A program made the position numbers and the translations under genes. A model generated the notes under the pieces. The model had not been told where the DNA came from, did no database searches, and saw nothing but the letters and a program-made list of their open reading frames with translations. Positions 1 through 9,073 of a stretch of DNA of 64,000 nt are shown in pieces. The stretch comes from Favolaschia claudopus (taxonomy: Eukaryota > Basidiomycota > Agaricomycetes > Agaricales > Mycenaceae): the NCBI GenBank assembly GCA_037176885.1, contig JAWWNJ010000034.1, positions 1,116,001 through 1,180,000 of the forward strand, in the 5' to 3' direction. Within the stretch, counting starts at the first letter, position 1. Every line of letters begins with the position of its first letter.

Positions 1-166
1 CGCTCCATTTAAAGTCTGCTGAGTTGAAGGCGATATTTGGTTTCAAGTCAACTTGTTCCGTGGCTGTGCAGGATGCAGCCACTCTTTCTCTCTCTCCCTT
101 TTGCAGCTTCGGCGTCTCATGGACGTGTACACGGCGTGTCGGACGTGTCGCTTACTAGCGCACATA
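1..166. repeat. Direct repeat, copy 1 (ARF-like promoter region)
   Basis: This stretch closely matches 1251-1421 in the same orientation. Shared blocks include GGTTTCAAGTCAACTTGTTC, GTGGCTGTGCA and GGACGTGTACAC, ending in CTTACTAGCGCACA. Copy 2 lies in the promoter between two divergent ARF-like genes. Copy 1 is therefore probably the upstream region of a further ARF-like gene off the left edge of the window, left behind by tandem duplication. Confidence 0.75.
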
Positions 167-350
167 TGACGTAATCCACAAGCAGTCGGAAAGCTTTTCG
201 TGAACCCGACTGCTTCGACTGGTCATGAGTGAGTCGTGTTCTGCTGCTCATTTTCTTGGCCATTTGTGCAAACGACGATACGCCGCCTCGAACTCTTCTT
301 CTTCCAATGGAAGCTGCTATGCAGACTTCAGCAGCGAAAAAAACATTGCT

Positions 351-1223
351 TCAGCCACGTCTGGCAATGACTGTGTATGAAATATTTTGCACCAGCTGCG
401 GTCATTTGTCAACTATTTTCCAAGGAGATGCATGCAGATCAACTCACCCACTCCAGTACCTCATCAAACCCATCCCCGTTCAAAGCCGATACACCCTGTA
501 GCTCGTTAGGGAAAAAGGTTTACCGCCCCAAGACATACGATACGCACCTTGAGAGCTATTGCCCGACCCGACCGAGCAAGCCGCTGAATACCAAGTGCCT
601 CCTCAACTACAAACAGGTCCGCGGCGCCGACCAGGTCCATCTTATTTGCGATGACAAGAAAAGGGTATTGGTTTTCCGTCTCCAACCAGACTCTCTCCAA
701 CTCGTCCTTGGCTTCGGCAAGCCGGGCAGGTGCGGCCGCATCGACAACGAAAGCAAAAGCGTGGCCGTGCCAATAATCTGTTGACAGAAAAATAGGTGAG
801 ATGGTTCTTTCGGGCGAGTCAAAGTGAGAACGGAAAATGCCACTAACAACAGTGCGCGATTTGTCGTATGGTTTCTGAGCCTCCGAAATCCCATATCTGG
901 ATAGTATGCTGGCCGTACGAGATTGATTCGATGTTGAAGCCTGCTCGCAACATTAGATGCTGAATTCGAGGACTACGAAAGCCCGAAGCTGATCTGCACC
1001 TATCATGATAGTGCGGATGGTGGGTGGAAGCGTAGTACCTTCGCGCCGTTTGAGACGGCTCAGAAGGCTGGTCTTACCCGTGTTGTCGAGACCAACCATC
1101 ATTAGAGCTGTATCGAGGTTTCAATGTATGCAAACTTGATTGAGCAAGAAAAAACGTACTGAAGTTTTTAGACCCAAAAAGGGCGTTGGCGGCCACCTTT
1201 GCTGTAGAAATAACGGAGCCCAT
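351..1223 (-). CDS. ARF-like small GTPase, paralog 1
   Basis: This is a small GTPase of the ARF/SAR superfamily, spliced from several short exons. It starts MGSVISTAK at 1223, with Gly2 available for N-myristoylation. An intron follows SKNF, then the P-loop GLDNTGKTS, the switch I threonine (LPPTIRT), the interswitch (FNIES...YGQHTIQIWDFGG), the guanine-specificity motif NKMD and a C-terminal exon LVQNISYTVIARRG ending at the TGA at 353-351. The usual ARF DVGGQ reads DFGGS, so the position of the hydrolysis-promoting glutamine is Ser. It is divergently paired with paralog 2 across a 320-bp promoter. The family assignment is firm. The substrate pathway is unknown, and membrane trafficking is only implied by family. 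The C-terminus is shorter than in the other three paralogs. Confidence 0.72.
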
Positions 1224-1543
1224 AGAGTATTCGCTGTTGAAGGCCGAGGCGCGCCATTTTAAGTTTGGTGAGTCGAAGGCGGTAAGTATTGGTTTCAAGT
1301 CAACTTGTTCCGTGGCTGTGCACGACAGGCCTCTTTCTCTCTCTCCCGGGCCCTCTTGGACCTTCGGCGTCTCATAGACGTGTACACGCCGTGTCGGACG
1401 TGTCGCTTACTAGCGCACAGCTCTTTCAACCTAAACAATATGCATATAAGCGTCGGAGCCTGATGACTGACTCTCCCTACGATCCGTCTGAGTCCTCGAA
1501 GTCTGCTGAACTCTGAATTTCTTGGTCGTATCTCTGTCTCTGC
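1224..1543. promoter_or_regulatory. Bidirectional promoter of ARF-like paralogs 1 and 2, with repeat copy 2
   Basis: The 320 bp between two divergent starts include the direct-repeat copy at 1251-1421, a C/T-rich run (CTCTTTCTCTCTCTC) and a probable TATA box in GCATATAAGCGTC at 1442-1454. That TATA lies about 100 bp before the plus-strand ATG. The core CATATAAGCGTC recurs before the homologous gene at 18570, and GACGTGTACAC and CGCACAGCT blocks are also shared with that promoter. Confidence 0.55.
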
Positions 1544-2428
1544 ATGGGCTCGACCATTTCAACATTAACCGGTCGCACGGCCCATCTCCTTGGCTTGCCC
1601 AAAACTTTCGGTTTGTTGAGCTGACCACACTGTTACATAAGTATAAACCTCCTCACTGCTGGCAAAGAACTTGTGATGCTGGGCCTCGACGATGCGGGGA
1701 AAACGAGCTTCTACTTTCGGGTTACAAGATTGCATGAGCTGCCGCGAGGCGTGTTGCCAACCACTATCTCTACAATGGGTTCGTTGTCTCTCTTTCCTTC
1801 AGTTCTCGACATTCGTGATCAAGTTGAGATTCTAGGCTGGAACATTGACAACTTTGTTTACGGCCGACACCGTATCACCATATGGGATTTTGGAGGTTCT
1901 CGCACGATCCGTACGCTCTCGCGATCCTGTGAGTGGCCTTGCTGCAATCCCCTTCGCGTCCCTAATTTCGACGGAGATCTCTGGAACGCGCACGCCTTCA
2001 TCTTCGTCCTCGATGCGGCTTCGCCGACACGGTTTGCTGAAGCTAAGCAGGAGCTAATGTGGCTGTGGCAGAGGACGGAAAAACAGCATCCTGTACTCGT
2101 ATTGGCCAACAAAATTGATCTATACGGTGCAGAGAAACTGAACGTCATCGAAGATGCGCTGGATATCGAGACAATGGCAAGTTCGGGACGGCTGATAGCC
2201 CTTAAGGTAATTCCGAGTCGCATTGTGCGGGAGATGGATGGCTTACGTGCAGCAGGGTGTGTCTGCGATAACTGGCGAGGGGGTCGATGAGGCACTTGAG
2301 TGGGTAAGTCAATGTGATTGTTCAAGGTCTGTAGCCCGCTGAAAACTGCGTAGTCTGTGGAAAACATATCACATGAACTCATTGCGGAGACAGAACAGGC
2401 CAAGAAAGCTGTGCGAGCCAGAAATTAA
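1544..2428 (+). CDS. ARF-like small GTPase, paralog 2
   Basis: The start is MGSTISTLTG at 1544, chosen because all four paralogs in this window begin MGS and then show a similar short amphipathic leader. Exon 2 carries the P-loop GLDDAGKTS. Later exons carry WNIDNFVYGRHRITIWDFGG (switch II glutamine replaced by Ser in DFGGSRT), FIFVLDAASPTRFAEAKQEL, the specificity motif NKIDLYGA and GVSAITGEGVDEALEW. The last exon encodes SVENISHELIAETEQAKK and stops at 2428. Introns are about 50-60 nt. The DKIRPLW segment of typical ARFs is altered to RTIRTLSR. It is most similar by eye to paralog 4 at 18570. It is probably a membrane-associated GTPase; the pathway cannot be told from sequence. Confidence 0.75.
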
Positions 2429-3353
2429 CGTGACCCTACTCGAGCATACTTACTACCCAAAAACGATTTCTGGGCTTGTCGAAATATCTTCTTATTCATC
2501 GATTGTGGAAACGTTTGCGGAGTTGTTCTGGATTCATCGTCCGTTTCTTAATACCGTGCCGCCTAATCATGCAATACCTCAGTCTGCTCTATCATTCGCG
2601 AATTCATACGTTCAACAAGGGTCAAAATCGGACCTGTACTATAGGGGCCGAACACTGAAACAACTTAGTGTCGGATTAGGGTAAAGAATTCAACACTCTC
2701 GTCGACTCTCTCTATCTCAGTTTTGAACGCATGAAATTGACCGAGTTGGGGTATGATGTTCCACTCGAGATATGCGCACAGGTTTTTGAAGGTATGCAAC
2801 CGACAAACCGATAGTCCGGTACTAACCTTTATCTCCTACGCAGATCACCCAAGGGAAAACCTGGTCTATACAGAGATGGAAGTCGGAATCTCCAGAGACG
2901 TGAATTTTTCCTGCCGCTCCTGCGCAAATTCTCCTACTAGGCTAGATCTCGCCTCAATGCATTCCTGGTTGGCATTCGCACCTCGTCCGTACATTTGGTG
3001 CGAGTTATTTGCCGCTTTCGGAAAGGATGAATCGCTACCCTTGTCGGCGCAGGTACCGAACGAGCTATGTATCAAATGTTCAATTTTTTGGACATCGATA
3101 TTTCAGAATTCGCGCATCCGTTGCTATCGCGTTATAAATAACTTTTGCGAAGTAGCGCTTTGGCCAACAATTCGCATGGTTGAATCTCCAAAAATCTCGA
3201 AATTTGATACGTAAAGATTGGTTAGCTTCCATTCAGACGAGATACGGAATTAATGAGATTTAAATGAAACTCTATCGCTGTCATGTCCAAATACTAGATC
3301 TACGTCTCGAAGAACGCGCGTATAAGTGCACGGATAAGTATGAGAGTCTGAAT
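2429..3353. other. Intergenic, no confident gene
   Basis: All long frames here are poor and change repeatedly. One spliceable stretch (MKLTELGYDVPLEICAQVFE from 2731, with an intron containing TACTAAC and ending CCTACGCAG at about 2843) reads to a stop near 2900, but I recognise no family. It may be a decayed gene tail. AT content rises towards 3350, consistent with the 3' flank of the convergent dehydrogenase gene. Confidence 0.4.
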
Positions 3354-4641
3354 CTAAACGGTTACAATATCGGACACCTCAGGTGCAACTCCCCGCCACA
3401 CCTCCACCATCTCCGACCAAAGCCTTGATTGAAGGTCAGAGTACGGTCCTTCTTCCTTGGTAGGTCTCCAAGACGGCAGTCTTCGAAAGTTGTCATCATA
3501 TATGAAGGATGGGCCAGGGAGAAAGAACATACTCAGTGATTTTACACGCATAGATGAATGCGCCCGGTGGAGTGGGACGTAGCACCCCGTACAACAGTGT
3601 CAGAGCACCCTGAGAAGCGGTGAAAGATATTTTGTTGATGATCGAACTACAGAAATGAATTGGTCAACCGTGCAGCAGAGGAATAAAAAACGAGGGAACA
3701 TACAATGCCCAGGCCGGGATTGCAAGATCTCTACCAAGCTCAGTCGAAGTAAGGCCTGGTGAGACAGTACTAGAAGTGTTGTGAAGATGGTGTCTCGAAG
3801 GCCAGAGACAACTGAGTGCACGCACTTCACCACAACACCCTGAGCCTGAGGGAGCATCGAAATTTCGCGTGCGAAGTAATAGTTGAACAGTTTCGAAGTT
3901 GGGTACCGGTCCACAGCATCCTTGCTTAGCTCCTTGTTGTTCATAGCTTCCAAAATTTTTGGGGCAGATTTATCAGCAAACTTGGCCATGAACATTCCTA
4001 GCGACAGGAGTCAAAGAAAGCCATCCGAGACATAGCGGCAATAAGTACCCTCTGACCCAGTGAATGTGAGATGGGGCGGGAGTGCTGTGTCGGGAAGTGG
4101 GTGAGGGAGTTTGGATGTGGCTTGAAGTTTGGGCAATAATAAAACACCCAGAAGGCCAGTAGCGAGACCATTGACTTGCAAACTATTATATTATTCTGAG
4201 CCCATACTATCAAACAAGGAAGAACGCGTAGTCTTACAGTCTTTCCCAACCGTCAACGGTCACTTCCCAGTTCCAGTTATTGATCCCGGCATTAAGAACT
4301 GCACCATCCAGTCGATCCAGAGTCCCGTTCGCCCGCTCCGCAAACTTTTTCACGCTCGCAAAGCTCGCCATATCAAGTTCCCAGACCTCAATCGCACCTT
4401 TGAATCCTGTTTCGGTAACTATGGTTGTCTTCGCAGCCTCTCCTTTCGTCAAGTCGCGCACAGCAAGGATGAGCAAGGCGGGATTGAGACGGGCGAGGTG
4501 CACTGCGACTGCGAGACCAACACCGGTGTTGCATCCGGTAACAAGATATGTACGCCCCGTCAGGTCAGCCTTGGTGTCTTCTAGCTTGCTGAAGAATTGG
4601 ACACGGAGAAACATGGAGAGGAAACTCATTGTCTGCCCCAT
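3354..4641 (-). CDS. Short-chain dehydrogenase/reductase (retinol dehydrogenase-like)
   Basis: NAD(P)-dependent SDR with a Rossmann fold. Start MGQTMSFLSMF at 4641. The cofactor motif is TGCNTGVG (TGxxxGxG type), followed by NAGINN after beta-4. After an intron come VNGLATGLLGVLLLPKLQ and the Ser-region HLTFTGSEG. The catalytic YxxxK is in DRYPTSKLFNYYFARE (Tyr codon at 3905-3903, Lys at 3893-3891). Then follow NTVSPGLTSTELGRDL, created by splicing an intron GTGCGTGC...CTTCTAG, and a C-terminus ending LWSEMVEVWRGVAPEVSDIV. At least five exons join without frame breaks, so the gene looks intact. The hydrophobic N-terminus (FLSMFLRVQFF) resembles membrane-anchored fungal RDH-type SDRs. Substrate unknown. 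It is divergent from the hydroxyacid dehydrogenase at 5503. Confidence 0.85.
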
Positions 4642-5502
4642 TGTTGCGTGCAGTTTGCAAAGAAGTGAAGGATAAGAAATAAGAAACGCCGCGGGCAAAA
4701 CACGGAAATTTGTTTTGATGCGTGATTGCGGGCCGACTAATTCCTTTCGTCTACTATCCGTAGCGGCGGCCACAGCCTTGAAAGTTGGAGGTCTCGTTTT
4801 TTTGTTGCGCCCCGTCGACTCCCTTTTCAGTATTCATCCCATCCAAGACATTGGCTCTATCGAATACCGGCGTGTTAACGTTTCGCTTTGACTGCCTTGA
4901 TTTTTGGTCGCTCTGTGGCACTGTGATCGAGCTCTTCAAGTACTGTCCTATACGACGCACCTCTGAAGCTGCCAGTGGTATTCGCAAGGCATGAAGAAAA
5001 CATCGCAGGTCTCGATGCCGGTGAAGTTCAAGCAATGACATGGACAGGTTCCTCCGGCTATTCAACATCCAGAGAACGAGTATCTTCTCATCGACTCGGT
5101 GGAAAGTCTGAGAACGAGACCAAGTAGCTCGAGAATCTACCGCCAATAGTAAGTGTTCTAACGTCATTGAATGTTGCATGGCCCGACCGTCGCGCTCACC
5201 AGTGACCACAACTTGCGGCGCTTGCCACGCAGAGGCTGCTCAATCTTCGATTCCTGAATACGCTTCAAGTCTACATCGTCGACAACGGCATCGATGATAG
5301 AGTTCACGAATTCTATGGCAATTCCATGCATTCGATGGTGAAAGCATAAGTCAAGTTATCACTGAGCAGACTGGCCGGGCTACGCAGGGCTCCGTCAAGA
5401 TGGTTCAAATTGACACTAGTTTAGGGTTAAGGTCACAATCAACAAAAGGTGTTAAAGCGGTCCAGCCTTCCCGACTTCCAACTTATCACGACGACCACTG
5501 CG
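4642..5502. promoter_or_regulatory. Divergent intergenic region between two dehydrogenase genes
   Basis: This 860-bp gap lies between the starts of the minus-strand SDR and the plus-strand hydroxyacid dehydrogenase. Open frames on both strands here show no recognisable motif and no consistent splice structure. It must hold both promoters. I see no clear TATA box or repeat. Confidence 0.4.
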
Positions 5503-7061
5503 ATGTCTTCTGGGTCAATGGCTTCTCTGTTCTCCTCATCGAATGCGCGTCTGACCTCTATTGTCTCCATCTCAGTGGCGCGCGGCCCAAGGTTGTGGTA
5601 TGCAAGGATCTTGGCCCAGCAATGCCTCCACTTCTCGAAAGGAAAGATGTCGATGTGCGCTATCAATGGGACCGATTGCCAGAACGCTCAATTTTGTCAG
5701 ATTGTGGTGTGGCCTGAAGATCGTAGCTGCGAGCGGGCCTGGCTTTTAGAGAACATCAAGGGTGCTGCGGGAGTTTTAGTTCTTCTCCCCGATAAAGTAC
5801 GTCCTAGTCTTGAGGCTTGAAGCTTGAAGCTAGACGATGTAGAACCCATTTTTAGGTCAATCAAGAACTACTGGATGCAGGTGATTTCTCAATAATATCT
5901 TTGCCTCAGCTATCAAACCAAATTCAATAGCCGGTACAAATCTGCGCGTAGTGTCGACCGTGTCAGTTGGATACGGTAACTTTCTAATCCGATATCTCCT
6001 CCACAAGGTCTTACTATTTCAAGAACATATTGATGTTCCCCTGATTGGCGCAGAACGGCATACGAGTTGGTTATACGCCGATGTCCTAACTGAAGCAGGT
6101 ATTTGCCGCATTTCCTTCAAGTGAATTTCACCGAAGATACTGTCCTTTGCTTAGTCGCCGATATCACGATAATGCTCGCCCTTATGGCCGGTAGAAATGA
6201 CGGGGTAGCATACACCCTTGTCAAGAACGGGGAGGTCGGTATCTCCCCGATGAATTTTTTTGGTATCTCCGTATCTAATGTCAATACTACGGTGTTACAG
6301 TGGTGCAAGCCAAATCTCGGCTGGTCCCCGTTCACATTTTGCGGCCCACAACTGAGCACAAGTCTCTCCTCACCTACGCGTACGGTCGGCTTCCTTGGCT
6401 TCGGCCGTATCGCGCAAGCGACGCTTTCTCGTCTTATTCCTTTCGGAATTACACACTGTATCTATACAGGAAGCCCAACGTCTCAACCTGACATAGCTCG
6501 CGACGATGCTCTGCAAGCAAAGTATAACCTCAAAGGGCTCAATCGCGTAGATATTGACCGCCTCGCGCGCGAAAGCGATGTGTTATTCTTGTTAACACCA
6601 GGCGGAAAAGAGACATATCATCTGGTAGATGCTGCTTTTTTGAGAAAGATGAAGCCGATGAGTGTGCTTGTAAATACAAGGTCGGTCTTACAATCCCTTG
6701 GTTGTCAGAACTATGACTAGGAGAATTTATCGATATTCTGTCCAGCCGTGGTTCTGTCGTCGACTCTGACGCGCTCGCTACCGCACTACGCGAGAAATGG
6801 ATCTGGGGTGCAGGACTCGATGTGGTGGAAGGCGAGCCAGCGATTACTTCGAATCACCCGTTGGTGAAAGAACCAAGGTTAAATATTTGATTCTTCCGGT
6901 TGCGTTGCAGGCATGATATTCTCAATAGGTGTGTTATGGTACCACATATCGGGAGCGCGACTTTCCAGACGCGGCTTGACATGGCGACCCTAGCCATCGA
7001 CAATCTCATCGGGGGTGTTTTTGGCGGGGAAATGCCAGCCGAGTTGAAACGGCCAGCGTAG
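5503..7061 (+). CDS. D-2-hydroxyacid dehydrogenase (glyoxylate/hydroxypyruvate reductase type)
   Basis: NAD(P)H-dependent reductase of 2-keto acids, probably glyoxylate or hydroxypyruvate. The proposed start is MSSG at 5503, spliced to GARPKVVVCKDLGPAMPPLL and then to IVVWPEDRSCERAWLLENIK. Further exons give NQELLDAAGTNLRVVSTVSV, HIDVPLIGAERH, TEAVADITIMLALMAGRN and the Rossmann motif VGFLGFGRIAQATLSRL. The catalytic Arg is in NTSRGSVVDSDAL (formed across an intron beginning GTCGGTC), the acidic residue is in GLDVVEGEP and the catalytic His in VPHIGSAT. It ends AELKRPA at 7061. All family catalytic residues are present and every join is GT-AG, so the gene looks functional. Only the first exon is uncertain. 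Confidence 0.85.
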
Positions 7062-7151
7062 AGATATTCAATCGGAGGCGAATTTGTGTATATGAATAGG
7101 TCTGAATAGGTGTACCAATTTTTTCGATTTCGAGTTCGAAGGTGTGGGGAA

Positions 7152-7584
7152 AGGACCTAGGCATATGCGGTAATATGTCCGATCCAAATTGCCCAAAATC
7201 TGGCATTTCCGTACGCACGGTTTTTACCGGTTTTCGGCCATTTCTGTACGCACTTTGGATCGGATGGTAAGCAAAATCTCTCGCTTCGTACGCACGATTG
7301 AACGGACATTTCAGCGGCATACGCCAATTTCCGTCAGCATGGCTGCTAAGACGCTCAAATAAGTAGACGGCTCATCCCGCCATTTGTTTCGAGCCCACCT
7401 CCGAATCGGTCAAATTCGTACGCATATCATAGCCGTCGGCAGGCATTTCCGTACGCCCCAAAGATCCGACTACACCCCCAAAAATGGGTCAAATCGTACG
7501 CATTTTTATCGGACATAGGGCATTTTTTGGGGTCAAATCCGTACGCATCAGGATCGGACTTATTGGTGCATATGCCTAGGTCCT
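7152..7584. mobile_element. hAT-like MITE (433 bp) with perfect TIRs and 8-bp target duplication
   Basis: The termini are perfect 17-bp inverted repeats: AGGACCTAGGCATATGC at 7152 and its complement ending at 7584. The similarity continues to about 34 bp through TCCGATCC. The 8 bp GTGGGGAA are duplicated immediately outside (7144-7151 and 7585-7592). The interior has no coding frame but holds seven copies of a GTACGC-centred motif (mostly TCCGTACGCA-like) near 7211, 7249, 7289, 7420, 7453, 7495 and 7541. This matches subterminal transposase-binding arrays in hAT elements. The element lies about 45 bp before the F-box ATG. Confidence 0.88.
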
Positions 7585-7629
7585 GTGGGGAATATGCACA
7601 GCCTCGCCAACTGCCTGCTTCACACCACT

Positions 7630-8884
7630 ATGGGCGTTCCCGCAATCCCGCCAGAACTATGGGAGGCGATCATTCACGAAATCGAAGACAAAGAATCACT
7701 CATGGCTTGCTCTCTCGTAGCCCTTGTCTTGCGTTATCCAAGCCAGCGTATCTTGCTGAGTTCCTTGACCGTAACGGTTAGCAACTGTGCTTCAGCATGC
7801 AAGCTTCTCTCAGCCTCGCCACACGTGGCACAATATCTGTCTCGCTTGACTATTGAAAGTCTTCACGACGTTGATGTTGATGAGGTGTACCACGACAACC
7901 TCCACCAATTACTCGCCAACTTGCAGAACATCCGAGTCTGCATAATGCGCGGACTGTGGTATCCGAGTTGGTCCCCTCATCATAAGTTCAGGTTCCCAGA
8001 GCGGTCCATAATCCCACCGCTGTTATCGGATTTTTTGGGACGTCAAACATTGAACGAGCTGCACCTCTCCGATCTTGTTGTGTCGCAAATGGTGCTTGAA
8101 AGCTTCATGGAGACGGTTCCCACTGTATCCCTCTGCATGGTGTATCTGGAGGGGCCAAAAGTACCTCCCACAACCACGTTCATATCAGCTTCTCGTCCTG
8201 CAGCCGTCAAGTCCCTGACTATCGTCAGCGGAAACGTGGGCGGATTCTTGCAGCAGCTTTCTGTCAGGTTTCCTCTAGTTCGCCATCTATCGATTCAGCA
8301 TCGGGAATCGGATCCTGCTTGGGTGCGAAACCTCATTGAGGGGGTGTCTCGCACAATCGAACACTTACAATTCGACTGCCCTAGTATGTTGCCTCTCGCT
8401 ATTCGTGTTAGTCTGGTCCCTTGACTTGTACGCTCAGGCTACACTAGCTGCCGACCACCGCCCACTCTACCTTATCTTCCAGCACTTCGAAAGCTCCAGT
8501 TCTCTTTCCCTGACGGAATCATGGCTAGTGCCACAGAGGGTTACATTTCCGCGGCAACTGCCACCCTGTCTTCCATTGCTCCGCCGCAGACGACTCCAGC
8601 GCTCACGGATATCGTGATCAAGGAATGGGTCGACAGAAGGCGGATTGACATGTCACTTTACTCGCCTTTCATGTCGACCCTGGAGTTATCGTTCACATCC
8701 CGCGACGCCCCGCCCCGCATTCACTGGTTTTTTTGCGCCTTTTGAAGAGATGGATCTGACCCAGTCTGCAGATGGCGTGCGTCAAGGCATGCCCATCACT
8801 CGCGACGCGGGGCGGCTCGCGATCTCTGTTCGCGCTCCGTCTAGAAAAACTGTACATGCCGATGAACTGTTGTCCACTTTGTAA
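7630..8884 (+). CDS. F-box protein, paralog A (possible frameshift in last exon)
   Basis: N-terminal F-box (PPELWEAIIHEIEDKESL, CSLVALVLRYPSQRILLSSL) followed by a leucine-rich repeat-like body. Such proteins act as SCF ubiquitin-ligase substrate adaptors. The start at 7630 matches the paralog at 17105 (MGVP...PPELWEA). One intron, about 8385-8449, joins CPS to RPPPTLPYLPALRKLQF. In the last exon the frame breaks at a run of seven T (8728-8734): the read frame gives RIHWFFCAF and stop, while six T would give RIHWFFAPFEEMDLTQS and run to the stop at 8884, as in the intact paralog (RIHWVFAHYEEESVDLTQS). The extra T is therefore a real truncating mutation or an assembly error. A MITE insertion separates the ATG from its ancestral promoter. 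Confidence 0.8.
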
Positions 8885-9073
8885 TCTCAAACGAGCCATG
8901 TCTCAATCTTACTTTGGCGCGTTCAGGTAAACTTTCGTTAAATGAACGAAAGGGCGACACCGTGACTATAACTATGACATTGTGCGCCGTAGATCGCGGC
9001 AATGTTACAAAATGGTACAATGACAAATATAATCCAACTCCGCACCAAAACTTACACAGCAACGTGAAAGATT

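Noticed and set aside
5418..5432. TTAGGGTTA-like telomeric hexamers (also near 2675 and 39205)
   Set aside because: These are single isolated units, as expected by chance; no array.
5439..5666. Minus-strand open frame with AYHNLGPRATEMETIEV
   Set aside because: The plus strand here encodes the first exons of the D-2-hydroxyacid dehydrogenase (PKVVVCKDLGPAMPPLLER), so this is a shadow frame.
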